From: Vibrio chagasii
Lineage (GTDB): Bacteria > Pseudomonadota > Gammaproteobacteria > Enterobacterales > Vibrionaceae
DNA: 64,000 bases
Assembly (NCBI GenBank): GCA_041879415.1
Contig: CP090851.1
Coordinates: 2,108,001-2,172,000 of the forward strand
Direction: 5' to 3'
Part shown: piece by piece, positions 46,055-54,797 of the stretch
Layout of the letters: every line of letters starts with the position of its first letter
How positions within the stretch are numbered: position 1 is the stretch's first letter
Notes under the pieces: generated by a model
What the model saw: only the letters and a program-made list of their open reading frames with translations
Databases searched by the model: none
What the model was told of the DNA's origin: nothing
Position numbers and translations under genes: made by a program

Positions 46055-46104
46055 AAAGAGCTCCCGTTTTATCTTGAACAAGATAAAGTTCGGGAGCCCT
46101 TTCA
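46055..46104 (-). terminator. terminator of the hexosaminidase gene
   Basis: Minus strand GGGCTCCCG..ACTTTATCTTG, loop, then AAGATAAA.CGGGAGCTC and TTTTTGTTTG: a long strong hairpin with a T-run, 18 bases past the stop. Confidence 0.9.
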
Positions 46105-46121
46105 CTAGTAGTGCTTATCGA

Positions 46122-48776
46122 TTATTTAACTGAGGTCACTCGACTTACTTTCTCACCACTTTCAGAGATAGAACGGATATAGGTTTCACCAGAAACCGAT
46201 GGACGTTGCTGCTCATCATACGTTAGCCAGTTTTCGCCATCAGCAGAGTATTGAAGCTCTACACCTGGGAATTGAACGTTCATCGCTAGCTTACCGTCAA
46301 CAACCTTCGCACCCGGTACTGGTAGTCGGTAGTCAATGCCTGCCTTTTCTAGCTTAGCCAGCTCACGTTGACCTACGATATTCGCGAAGCGATTGAAGTC
46401 GCTGTTTAGCGCTTGCTTATTCACTAAGTTAGTTTCTTGAGAGTATTCAACGCCAACCTTGTAGTCATTTTCCCAATCTGCTCTGTGCCATGCGCGCTCT
46501 GCAGCCGCTAGTACGCGAGGGAACACCATGTATTCATATTGCTCGTCAGTACGTACTGTTTCAGACCAAAGTTGTGCAGACAAACCGTAGAAAGGTTTCG
46601 CTTCAATTTCGCCTTTACCAGAGAAGCCATTGCCGTCACGGTCTAATGATGTTTCAGCGTTTTGTGGCATGTTTTCTGGTGCGAAGCCAAACATCTTACG
46701 AGTATCGGTTGCACGTGTTGCCCAGTAGTAGCCGCGCTCTGCTGCGTCAACTTCGTATGGCATATCCATGTATACGTAGTCTGGGTTAGAAACAATTACG
46801 TCATAACCTTTTGCTGACCAGTCGTATACAGATGAAGTACCGCCCCAGTAAAGAACGTCCCAGAAGTTCACGCGAGTAGTTTCAGTCGCGAAACCAGCTT
46901 CACCTTCTTCAACGTACTTCAGACCATCTTGCCACGCTTGGAAGTGTGGAATGCCTTTATCTGCAACAATCTTTGATACTTCTTTAGCGAAGTAACCTGG
47001 TAGGTGACCAAAATCACTCACGGTACCATTAGCAATCAACGACTGACACTGTGGAGACTGTTGGAATGGCTTATCCTGCTTAGACAAATCGATGTTGCCT
47101 TTCCAAGCCACTTTATCTTCCGCATTGATGTCTTGTAGACCTGCACCTAACTTGATGTTTTTCGCTTCATCGCCGCCGAAGTGCCAAGTCGTTAGCGGAA
47201 CGCCCGCTTCTTGGTGCATTGCCGCCACTTCAGAGATTACTTTATCTACGAAGTGAGTTGATGACTCCATACATGGGTTAATGAAGCTTTGCTTATCGTA
47301 GAACTGAACCGTGGTTACGTTCGATGTATCTTGTGGATCCATCAAGCGGTATTCGTTCGCTTCTGCTTCTTTGCCTTCCGCCATTAGGCGAGTGTAACGC
47401 GCTTCCATTGATACCACAGCTGAACGAGCGTGTGCTGGCATATCAATTTCAGGGATAACTTCGATGCTGCGCGCTTTAGCGTAGCTTAGGATCTCGACGT
47501 AATCCGCTTTACTAAAGAAACCAGAGCCAAAGTTGTCTGTTGTTGGACCAGAACCTAGCTGAGGCAGTAAGCAGCTTTGTTCATCCAAATCAAAACAACG
47601 ATTAGACCCTACATCCGTTAGCTCTGGTAAACCTGGGATTTCTAAACGCCAGCCTTCATCATCCGTTAAGTGAAGGTGCAGTTTATTCATCTTGTATGCC
47701 GCCATTTGATCTAGCGTTGCTAGGATGGCATCTTTTGAGTGGAAGTTTCGAGCAACGTCCACCATCACACCACGGTAATCAAAGCGCGGTGCATCTTTAA
47801 TTGACAGTTGTGGTAATAATTCAGCGTTCTGACTATCTATTAGGCCAAAAATAGACTGAACTGCGTAGAAAGCACCCGTTTTATCAAACGCTTTAATCGC
47901 AATCCCCTCTTCCGAGATGCTTAGTTCATAAGCGCCAGATTTTGCTAAATCACCCGTAAACTGAGTAGGAACAACGGCAACACTTACAGGAAGGTCACCA
48001 CTCACATCTACGTTTACCACATCTGCACGTTCTTCAATTGCTGCGAACTGTTCAGCGTCGAATGCGTCTTTTGGTAAAGCAATACCACCAGCAATACTCA
48101 CTGAACCTTCACCCGCTTCTACCGACATTGGTGTTGGCAATAGCGTTGTTGATACATCTTGAGTTGCTAGATCAGCATTCTTTTCAAAACGCGTCACCGC
48201 TGTTGCCATTACGTTATTGTCATCAGGCGTACGCTTAAGGTTATTACCCTCTAGACCAGTTACGAACGATGCAACATCTTCTGTATTCAGTGATGCAATC
48301 ATCTTAGGTTCTGCGTTTGGCGCCGTCACGAATGCACCTGGCATAAAGTCAGTTTCAAACAGTTGCCAGTATTCACTCGTTAACGGAAGAACCACTTCTT
48401 CACCAGCCGCAAAGCCGTCGAATTTTTCAGTAGGTTCTAGCTTGTGAAGGTCACCAGTAACACGAGTGATCTTAAATTGCTCATTATCAACATCTAGGAT
48501 AAGACGAATACTGTGGAAGTAGATGCTCCAATCTTTAGAATCAATCGCTTCGCCTTTATTAGTTAGTGTCATGTTTACTTTGTTACATGACGCCCATTCA
48601 GCACCTAGGTCCTGACAGGCTAAGCCTTCATTCGCACCGTGGTTAGTCAGAATTTCGTACTGAACATCAAGATTGTCAGCCAGTGCATTCACTACTTTTT
48701 GTTCTGGTGCTTGTGTTACTGCACAACCCGTTAGGCCAGCCAATACCGCTACAGATAGTAAGTTTCTCTTCAACAT
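46122..48776 (-). CDS. beta-N-acetylhexosaminidase (chitobiase, GH20), lipoprotein
   Basis: 884 residues. Lipoprotein signal ending LAGLTGC. Domains in order: CHB-HEX N-terminal carbohydrate-binding-like domain (about 35-185), GH20b domain (about 210-330), GH20 catalytic barrel (about 335-760) with LHLHLTDDEGWRLEIPGLPE and the Asp-Glu pair in WHFGGDEAKN, and a C-terminal Ig-like domain. It cleaves chitobiose and chitin oligomers to GlcNAc and is anchored to the outer membrane. The ATG at 48776 has GGGTG upstream; a GTG 9 bases earlier is less likely. Monocistronic. Confidence 0.95.
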   Translation of the reverse strand: MLKRNLLSVAVLAGLTGCAVTQAPEQKVVNALADNLDVQYEILTNHGANEGLACQDLGAEWASCNKVNMTLTNKGEAIDSKDWSIYFHSIRLILDVDNEQFKITRVTGDLHKLEPTEKFDGFAAGEEVVLPLTSEYWQLFETDFMPGAFVTAPNAEPKMIASLNTEDVASFVTGLEGNNLKRTPDDNNVMATAVTRFEKNADLATQDVSTTLLPTPMSVEAGEGSVSIAGGIALPKDAFDAEQFAAIEERADVVNVDVSGDLPVSVAVVPTQFTGDLAKSGAYELSISEEGIAIKAFDKTGAFYAVQSIFGLIDSQNAELLPQLSIKDAPRFDYRGVMVDVARNFHSKDAILATLDQMAAYKMNKLHLHLTDDEGWRLEIPGLPELTDVGSNRCFDLDEQSCLLPQLGSGPTTDNFGSGFFSKADYVEILSYAKARSIEVIPEIDMPAHARSAVVSMEARYTRLMAEGKEAEANEYRLMDPQDTSNVTTVQFYDKQSFINPCMESSTHFVDKVISEVAAMHQEAGVPLTTWHFGGDEAKNIKLGAGLQDINAEDKVAWKGNIDLSKQDKPFQQSPQCQSLIANGTVSDFGHLPGYFAKEVSKIVADKGIPHFQAWQDGLKYVEEGEAGFATETTRVNFWDVLYWGGTSSVYDWSAKGYDVIVSNPDYVYMDMPYEVDAAERGYYWATRATDTRKMFGFAPENMPQNAETSLDRDGNGFSGKGEIEAKPFYGLSAQLWSETVRTDEQYEYMVFPRVLAAAERAWHRADWENDYKVGVEYSQETNLVNKQALNSDFNRFANIVGQRELAKLEKAGIDYRLPVPGAKVVDGKLAMNVQFPGVELQYSADGENWLTYDEQQRPSVSGETYIRSISESGEKVSRVTSVK

Positions 48777-49178
48777 CGTATTCACCCATAAATTAAAAAT
48801 TGAGTAAGAAGCAAAATGGAGCGCTTCGAAAGTTAGATAAACTATATGGGCTTATTTTTTACCGTGAATTAAATCGAGTAAATAAAGTGATCGGCTTCAA
48901 ATCTCAAAAATCTTGATAATATTATTTATATTAAAATCATTAAGTTAGAATCAACGGCACTTCCGTCATTTTAATTTTGACGTAAAATTTGAGAAATGAA
49001 TCACAATCTTTTTTACCGATTTCATAAAATCGTGTCATTGATAGCCAGAAAGGATTTAGAGTTTCAGCGTATTGTTATACTTTTCGTATAAACAACGTGA
49101 CATTGTTCTCAAAAAAAACCGTTAAAAAACTCCGTCAAAATCATTTTTAACGAGTTACGTCTTCCTCTAGGAGCTCTC
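48777..49178. other. AT-rich intergenic region between divergent genes
   Basis: About 400 bases very rich in A and T, especially 48895-49000 and 49075-49150, with no coding signal. It should hold the promoters of the hexosaminidase (minus) and the TraB-like gene (plus). No operator was recognised. Confidence 0.5.
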
Positions 49179-50057
49179 ATGCGCACATTCTTATACTTAA
49201 CGTTACTCGCTCTTACCTTTACGACTAAGCACGCTTCAGCAGAACCTCTGTATTGGCAAGCCAAAAAAGATGATCTGACCTTAACGATTTTAGGTTCTGT
49301 ACACGTTGGGGATGAAAGCATGTATCCACTTCCCACGCAGATTACCGACACATTAAAAGAGAGCGATGGCCTAATCATCGAAACGGATATCAGGAAATCC
49401 GAAGGTGTCGTATACCCGGCTACAACAGTTACCACTGCCGATGTGCTCAGCGCAGAACAAAAGCAGTTGCTGAGAAGCATTTCAAAATCTTTGGGTATGC
49501 CGACTCAGCAACTCTTGAGCTCTCCACCTTGGGCGACATCTCTATCGATACAAATGCAGCAATTAAAGAATCTTGGCTATGGCTCGGCGGGCGGTGTAGA
49601 CGCAACATTAGCCTATAAGGCAACCATACAAGACGTTCCAGTTATCAGCTTAGAGCCTCTACAATTTCAAATTGACCTAATCGCAGGACAAAAAGATTCG
49701 GGTAAAGAGTGGTTGTTGACTAGCCTTGAAGAGTTTGACCAAACGGACCGTGTCGTGCATTGCCTTATTGAAAGCTGGAAAGCGGGCGATGAGTCCAAAC
49801 TAGAAGACTTTGCCGAGTTGTCTGAAATGCCAGCCGAGCTTGAGAAAGCATTCCTAACGGATCGCAACGTTGACTGGGCAAACAAACTATCTGCCAATGA
49901 CTGGAAACTCGACACGAAAGGAAACTACTTGTTAGTCGTCGGCACTTTACACCTGATAGGAGAAGGTAACCTGTTAGAACTGCTAGAAAAGAAAGGCTTC
50001 ACAGTTGACCAACAATCACAGAGCCAAAAAGCACAGTGTCAGTTTGAAGATCATTAG
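49179..50057 (+). CDS. TraB/GumN family protein
   Basis: 292 residues. Signal peptide ending near HASA (about 21). The TraB/GumN fold is indicated by LTILGSVHVGDESMYPLPTQ at the N-terminus (GSxHxG), GLIIETDI, and the C-terminal GNYLLVVGTLHLIGEGNLLE (GxxHLxG). The GxxH and conserved acidic residues resemble metal-dependent proteases such as Tiki, but function in bacteria is not established. AGGAG precedes the ATG. It stands alone. Confidence 0.88.
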   Translation: MRTFLYLTLLALTFTTKHASAEPLYWQAKKDDLTLTILGSVHVGDESMYPLPTQITDTLKESDGLIIETDIRKSEGVVYPATTVTTADVLSAEQKQLLRSISKSLGMPTQQLLSSPPWATSLSIQMQQLKNLGYGSAGGVDATLAYKATIQDVPVISLEPLQFQIDLIAGQKDSGKEWLLTSLEEFDQTDRVVHCLIESWKAGDESKLEDFAELSEMPAELEKAFLTDRNVDWANKLSANDWKLDTKGNYLLVVGTLHLIGEGNLLELLEKKGFTVDQQSQSQKAQCQFEDH

Positions 50058-50179
50058 TTATTTTTGATGCCATGACTTTTTCATTATAAAAGCGTTTCCT
50101 TAATAACAGACATTTTACATTTAGCAACGCTATAGTGGTGCTATCATCTTTCGCTCTTTTTATAAATGGTGTTGTTCTA

Positions 50180-50602
50180 ATGAAACCAGTACTTTTCGCT
50201 TTTCCTCTAGCCTTTGCCGTCCTTATGCCTACAGTAGTGTCTGCCAAAGAAACTTGTACAGTAGAACAATTTCAAGCTATCGACATTCAGCCAGATACAA
50301 AGGGTGGCGTGATAGATAAAGAAAGTGGGCAATTTCTAATAACAGAGAAGCCGCCAATGCGATGTGCGACGGTAACATTCACAACATCAACAACGAGAAA
50401 CCGCATCGCCAGCCAAATGAATGGGAATTTTGAAGCCAGCTTTTACGATAACCAAACTGGAAACTCTAGTTCAGCTTCGTTTAATGAAGACGAGGTGAAA
50501 GCGGGTTACATTCGAATTGGCCCAAATAACCCAGCAGAAGCTTATGTTTGTTTTGTTACCTCAGAAACACCGATCAAAGACATTACTTGTGACGTCAAAT
50601 AA
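50180..50602 (+). CDS. secreted protein of unknown function, 140 residues
   Basis: Not recognised. Signal peptide MKPVLFAFPLAFAVLMPTVV-SA (cleavage near residue 22), then a small domain with four cysteines (KETCTVEQF, PPMRCATVTF, EAYVCFVT and the C-terminal DITCDVK), which could form two disulfides. The beta-rich look suggests an Ig- or pseudo-Ig-like fold; this is inference. The start at 50180 is chosen for the signal peptide, though the ribosome site is weak. It is convergent with csgG across a shared terminator. Confidence 0.75.
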   Translation: MKPVLFAFPLAFAVLMPTVVSAKETCTVEQFQAIDIQPDTKGGVIDKESGQFLITEKPPMRCATVTFTTSTTRNRIASQMNGNFEASFYDNQTGNSSSASFNEDEVKAGYIRIGPNNPAEAYVCFVTSETPIKDITCDVK

Positions 50603-50621
50603 ATCAGCTTAGTAACAGATA

Positions 50622-50670
50622 AAAAAACAGGGCTACGGGTAAGATCCATTTTCCGCATAGCCCTATTTTG
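50622..50670. terminator. bidirectional terminator before csgG
   Basis: AGGGCTA..CGG and CCG..TAGCCCT arms at 50629-50638 and 50653-50664, with an A-run on one side and TTTTG on the other, between convergent genes. Confidence 0.65.
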
Positions 50671-50686
50671 CTGCTTACTCGGTTGT

Positions 50687-51523
50687 TTAAAGTATGTCAG
50701 TACTCGCTTCAGAATAACGAGCAATGATTGGGTTTTGCATCGCATTAGGGTCACCAGGCGACCACATACCACGTTTCATTCCTTTAACGATTAAATGAAT
50801 CACTGCCGCATCTATCGCTGACATTACGGCAATATTCACTGGTTCATTTTGGCTGTAGCCCATCTCAACTTCTAACAACTCTTTATAGTCAACAAAGCGA
50901 AATGCACCGAAGCCGATTTCATGGGAGGAAATGGTTTTAGTCGTCGTGACACTCAAAAGAACTTGCCCAGTTCGAACATCGACAGCTCTCAAATTCACCG
51001 TAACTTGATCCGTTCTGTATTGCCCGGAACCACCAATACCTAGATACTTGGCGCCAGCCCCTCCGGTAACAATATTTGAGTCATAAGCCACAATCCCGCC
51101 CTCTATAACAATGTTAGCGGAACTCAAAGATGACAAATCCGCACCATGATTATTTACGACTTTGTCTTTTTTCTGAGCTGCACGAATGATCTTACGTTCA
51201 GTCAATAAGTTCTGTAGCCCTTCACGTTCTAGAGGGACAAACCATTGTGAATCAATCAATGCTGTCGTGAGTAGTGATGTACCGCCCTGCGGTACAGCCG
51301 TCGAAAAGTTACTGTTTGGCTGAGGTTTGTATTGCCCCGTTTGGTCTCTAAAGTCATAGACTGAGACTAATATCTTACCGCGAGGTTGAGGTAATGAGAT
51401 GAGATCGGTGTAAGTCGATCCTCTCGGCATCAGCTTAGGCGTTTCAGAAGTCTCTGGAATTTGCATAGAGTAAGTGCATCCCCCTAACACGAAGGTTAGA
51501 AAGACGATAATAATCGATTTCAT
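50687..51523 (-). CDS. csgG: curli secretion pore lipoprotein CsgG
   Basis: Nonameric outer-membrane channel for curlin export, 278 residues. Signal MKSIIIVFLTFVLGGC gives Cys16. Family segments include GKILVSVYDFRDQTGQYKPQ, WFVPLEREGLQNLLTERKII and VNLRAVDVRTGQVLLSVTTT. Full length compared with E. coli CsgG. Third gene of csgEFG, 16 bases after csgF. Confidence 0.97.
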   Translation of the reverse strand: MKSIIIVFLTFVLGGCTYSMQIPETSETPKLMPRGSTYTDLISLPQPRGKILVSVYDFRDQTGQYKPQPNSNFSTAVPQGGTSLLTTALIDSQWFVPLEREGLQNLLTERKIIRAAQKKDKVVNNHGADLSSLSSANIVIEGGIVAYDSNIVTGGAGAKYLGIGGSGQYRTDQVTVNLRAVDVRTGQVLLSVTTTKTISSHEIGFGAFRFVDYKELLEVEMGYSQNEPVNIAVMSAIDAAVIHLIVKGMKRGMWSPGDPNAMQNPIIARYSEASTDIL

Positions 51524-51539
51524 AACACAATCCTTGTGA

Positions 51540-51950
51540 TTAGAGGTCTGGATTTAATCCCGATACGCTGATTTCAGTTGACTCACCAGTCGCTTTGTCG
51601 ACGATTTGAACCAATAACGTCCCTGAGTCATCAACGATGTTAAGGAAGAAATCTTCCGTTTCTAGTTGCCCAGTATTGCCGTTGCCTACGTCAGCAAGCA
51701 ATTGGCTAATCAAGCGAGATTCTAAGCTGGACGCTAAACGATCTAGTGCGGATTCTTGTTCATCGAAAATATCCCTAGCACTTGGATCTTCGTAATCATT
51801 GATCGCGTTAGCGTGGTTAAATAAATGAGAACTGTTTAAAGCGTTTCCACCGAAACTTGGGTTTACGGGCGTATAAACTAATTCGCTCGCGTAAATCGAA
51901 GGGGAAGCTAACAACGCAATAAGCGCTGCCTTTCTGAAAAGTATCGACAT
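51540..51950 (-). CDS. csgF: curli assembly protein CsgF
   Basis: 136 residues. Signal peptide ends at IYAS (about 21). The mature N-terminus ELVYTPVNPSFGGNALNSSH is the conserved segment that inserts in CsgG, and it is followed by LFNHANAINDYEDP. It places the nucleator CsgB at the pore exit. The ATG at 51950 has GGAG in GGAGCCAAGG; a longer start would overlap csgE. Confidence 0.96.
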   Translation of the reverse strand: MSILFRKAALIALLASPSIYASELVYTPVNPSFGGNALNSSHLFNHANAINDYEDPSARDIFDEQESALDRLASSLESRLISQLLADVGNGNTGQLETEDFFLNIVDDSGTLLVQIVDKATGESTEISVSGLNPDL

Positions 51951-51960
51951 CCTTGGCTCC

Positions 51961-52437
51961 TTAAAATTCATCATGGTCTAGGTCGTAAGTATCCTGAAAG
52001 AGCCTTTCCGCTTGCCATCTAATGATGTAATTCCCTACAACTCGTGTTGCATCAGCGGCTCGTTCTTTTGCTTGTCTACGACCGGGAGACAACGCTGTAC
52101 GGAAGATCGGTTTTCTAGAGTGTTGAACCTCTATGATGCTTCCTGATAAAGCTGTTGGCCTCTCTTTTACCGTCAAATTTTCCTTTAGGTCGGGATAACT
52201 CTCATTGAGTGATTGTGAGAAGAAGAAGTAGAAATCATCACCTAAGCGTGTGATTGTTCTATCCACTATGATTCCATTCACTTCACTAAAGTCGTTAAAC
52301 TGTTCCTTTAGGTTATTTGTCGAATCCTCAAGTTTTGTTCCATTTTCCAAAGGAGCGCCATTTTCAAGACCATGGCTCTTTTCGCCTGCGTTAACAACAC
52401 AAGACAATAGAGCAATTGTAAGCAGCTTGATTTTCAT
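51961..52437 (-). CDS. csgE: curli secretion specificity factor CsgE
   Basis: Periplasmic cap of the CsgG pore that delivers CsgA, 158 residues. Signal peptide ends near VVNA. The CsgE core runs from about 55 to 158 with GIIVDRTITRLGDDFYFFFS and SGSIIEVQHSRKPIFRTALS. Between signal and core lies a linker of about 30 polar residues (with two LENG units) that makes it longer than the E. coli protein of about 130. First gene of csgEFG, reading away from csgB. Confidence 0.95.
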   Translation of the reverse strand: MKIKLLTIALLSCVVNAGEKSHGLENGAPLENGTKLEDSTNNLKEQFNDFSEVNGIIVDRTITRLGDDFYFFFSQSLNESYPDLKENLTVKERPTALSGSIIEVQHSRKPIFRTALSPGRRQAKERAADATRVVGNYIIRWQAERLFQDTYDLDHDEF

Positions 52438-52757
52438 AAGGGCTCCCATTCAAAGTCCGTTTACAAAATGAGAATGTGATTCATCGAAACACAATTAAAG
52501 CCTAATTCATGCTCCCAGTGGCATATATAAACTTTTGGATTAATTTCCAAGAGGATTTAATTAACTAATGGAGAGATAAAAAAGCCAATTACTAATTAAA
52601 TTTATCATATGCAATTAAATATTTTCACCTTTAAGTTTATAGATGATATTCACCTGTGAACCTAATATTTCGTCATGCTAGTGAGTTACACGGCGTTCAA
52701 CACGGAATATATTATTTAGTTGGATACACGAGCATCAGACACTTTAAGGTAAAGATA
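52438..52757. other. divergent curli promoter region
   Basis: 320 bases, strongly AT-rich from about 52550 to 52650, between csgE (minus) and csgB (plus). It must hold both promoters. No sigma-54 or clear CsgD site was identified by eye. Confidence 0.6.
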
Positions 52758-53369
52758 ATGATAAGTAGGACAGCATCACTTGCCAGCTTAACTTTTTTAT
52801 ATTTATCAATAGGTAGTTTAAATATTGCTGCAGCCTCTGGTGTTGAAGGGGACTTTTTACATAATGTAGATCAGGACATTATTAATGACTACAGCGATTT
52901 ATATAACATCTCTTCTGGAGATTTAGATAACTACTCAGAAATAGATATAACAAACAGCTCTGATTCAAGTTCTGCCATTATTCAATACAGTCCTGGAATA
53001 AAAGCAAATAATAGAGCGAAGATAAAACAAAGCGGACACTCTAATTCTGCGAGTATTAACCAAGTGGGACGGAATAATGTCGCATACATAAATCAAGACG
53101 GATCCAATAATACCGCTGCAATTGGGCAGATCGGCGGGAACAGCGAAGCGTTAATTTCCCAAGATGGAAACCATAATTTGGCGGTAATAGGACAAGCGAA
53201 CTTCTCTGGACAAGGTAGCCAATTAAGCATTGACCAAAAAGGTAATAACAATGTGGCGTTTATGGCTGGCTCAGGAGGGGACAACTTAGGGATTTCTCAA
53301 GACGGGCACGACTTTGCGATCGTCAATGCATCGAGCTCAATGAGGATCTACATCAATCAAGCAAATTAG
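52758..53369 (+). CDS. csgB: minor curlin / nucleator CsgB
   Basis: 203 residues. Signal peptide ends near AAAS (about 27). After an acidic lead region, residues about 83-203 hold around ten curlin strand units of the N-x-A-x-I-x-Q-x-G type, for example NSASINQVGRN, NVAYINQDGSN, NTAAIGQIGGN and NLGISQDGHD. This regular Gln/Asn ladder makes it the nucleator-like curlin. The ATG at 52758 starts the signal peptide; an in-frame upstream extension of 34 residues has no signal and is rejected. 83 bases before csgA. Confidence 0.9.
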   Translation: MISRTASLASLTFLYLSIGSLNIAAASGVEGDFLHNVDQDIINDYSDLYNISSGDLDNYSEIDITNSSDSSSAIIQYSPGIKANNRAKIKQSGHSNSASINQVGRNNVAYINQDGSNNTAAIGQIGGNSEALISQDGNHNLAVIGQANFSGQGSQLSIDQKGNNNVAFMAGSGGDNLGISQDGHDFAIVNASSSMRIYINQAN

Positions 53370-53452
53370 CGCGCAGTATGGACAGCTTGATTCAAAGTCA
53401 CTTCATGTGAAGTGGCACATAGTCGACATGGAAATGTATAAGGATACAACCT

Positions 53453-54304
53453 ATGAAACTTACAAAAATCGGAATTATAGTCGGTGCCATTATTGGTTTT
53501 AATGCAGCTCACGCAGATCCACTTCCAGACTCTGCTCCTGTACCAGGAATGGGTGTAAAAGAGGGTGTTACTGACTTGAGAATCTCAAACAAAGCAGCCG
53601 CTATTGAGCCTTTAGCGATGGATAACACCGCAATTTGGCAAATGGGTGATGGTGACCATGCTAACGTATTGATTGAGCAAAACACGTCAGGTATCACTGA
53701 CGGTCATATCGCACTTGTTGATACTCACAACAGTAAACATTCAGATGTGGTAGTGAAGCAAGACGGTAACCTCAATGAGGCTCATGTGAAATTACGTTAT
53801 AAAAGAAATAACGCGCTTATCGATCAAGACGGTTTAAGTAACCAAGCTAGAGTAAAAGTGAAAGGCTCGGGTCGAAATAATGATCTACGAGTCACTCAAA
53901 TGGGTGACGATAATATTTCGGTTGTAAAAGCAAAAGGTGGTGCTGACCGCAACGAAGCTGATGTATATATCAACGGTAATTCAAACACCACGTACACTGA
54001 ATTCAGCAACGGCAGTGTTGATAGAAACGATGTGGCTATCGATATCTGGGGTGATGGAAACTACGTAGAAACTATCGTTAATACCGATGTTGGTGGTGGT
54101 GATAGAAACGACGTAGATATCGACCTAATGAACAGTAACGATAACCGTCTATTTACGTTACAAACTGGTTCGTATTCAAACGCAACCGTTGACTTGACGA
54201 ACAGTGACATGAACCAAATCATGATTGAGCAAACGTCTTTCGACAATGCCGCTGTGTTAGGTAACGGTGCAAACGGAAACGTTGGTCTTATCTACCAAAA
54301 TTAA
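53453..54304 (+). CDS. csgA: curlin-like major subunit CsgA, aspartate-rich variant
   Basis: 283 residues, much longer than E. coli CsgA (151). Signal peptide ends AAHA (about 21). Curlin-like units are recognisable but irregular: NALIDQDGLSNQ, NNDLRVTQMGDDN, NQIMIEQTSFDN. Three units share an Asp-Arg-Asn motif (DRNEADVYI, DRNDVAIDI, DRNDVDIDL). The mature protein is strongly acidic, unlike CsgB. Position after csgB supports the major subunit; the divergence leaves some doubt whether it forms fibres alone. ATG behind AAGG. Confidence 0.85.
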   Translation: MKLTKIGIIVGAIIGFNAAHADPLPDSAPVPGMGVKEGVTDLRISNKAAAIEPLAMDNTAIWQMGDGDHANVLIEQNTSGITDGHIALVDTHNSKHSDVVVKQDGNLNEAHVKLRYKRNNALIDQDGLSNQARVKVKGSGRNNDLRVTQMGDDNISVVKAKGGADRNEADVYINGNSNTTYTEFSNGSVDRNDVAIDIWGDGNYVETIVNTDVGGGDRNDVDIDLMNSNDNRLFTLQTGSYSNATVDLTNSDMNQIMIEQTSFDNAAVLGNGANGNVGLIYQN

Positions 54305-54305
54305 T

Positions 54306-54620
54306 ATGACATATTTTATATATGACAAAGCGGCGTTCATCGCCGCTTTATTTTACCTAACACATTTAAATACCTACGCTAACACGTTGGACACGATTGA
54401 GTGTTCAATAAAAAAGCAAGATATCATATTGAAAATTGAGAACGACTCTCCGTTCTCATTGACGTTAAAAACACATACCAATTCAGAGTATAATCAGAAA
54501 GTTAATAACGGTAAGACAACTTTAATATTAGGCTTAGACCAATTCCCTGCAACATTAGAGAATCATACCGACAGCGAAGCATGGAACATTTCTAAATCCT
54601 GTAAAATCACAAAACAGTAA
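54306..54620 (+). CDS. small exported protein in the csgC position
   Basis: 104 residues. Hydrophobic N-terminus (about 8-22) ending near TYAN as a signal peptide, then a beta-rich domain with Cys residues in TIECSIKKQ and SKSCKITKQ near its two ends, so one disulfide is likely. It starts one base after the csgA stop, in the place of csgC of the csgBAC operon. It is of CsgC-like size and fold class but lacks the CxC motif, so chaperone/inhibitor function of the CsgC or CsgH kind is inferred from position only. Confidence 0.7.
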   Translation: MTYFIYDKAAFIAALFYLTHLNTYANTLDTIECSIKKQDIILKIENDSPFSLTLKTHTNSEYNQKVNNGKTTLILGLDQFPATLENHTDSEAWNISKSCKITKQ

Positions 54621-54797
54621 AAACAAACTAAGAGTAAACATACACTTCCAGTTAAGAATAGAATATACCTTCACGTGTTCTATTAATTAGGCTTAAAATA
54701 ATTCAAATATTTGATGGTCAGATTAGCGGAATACTAGTCCGTGCTATAAACTTTAAAGTCTAATAAGTACGCGGTGATCAGTAAAAGGAGTTTACAC

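Noticed and set aside
54774..54797. GTG start for csgD
   Set aside because: The AAGGAG ribosome site lies inside this extension and serves the ATG at 54798.
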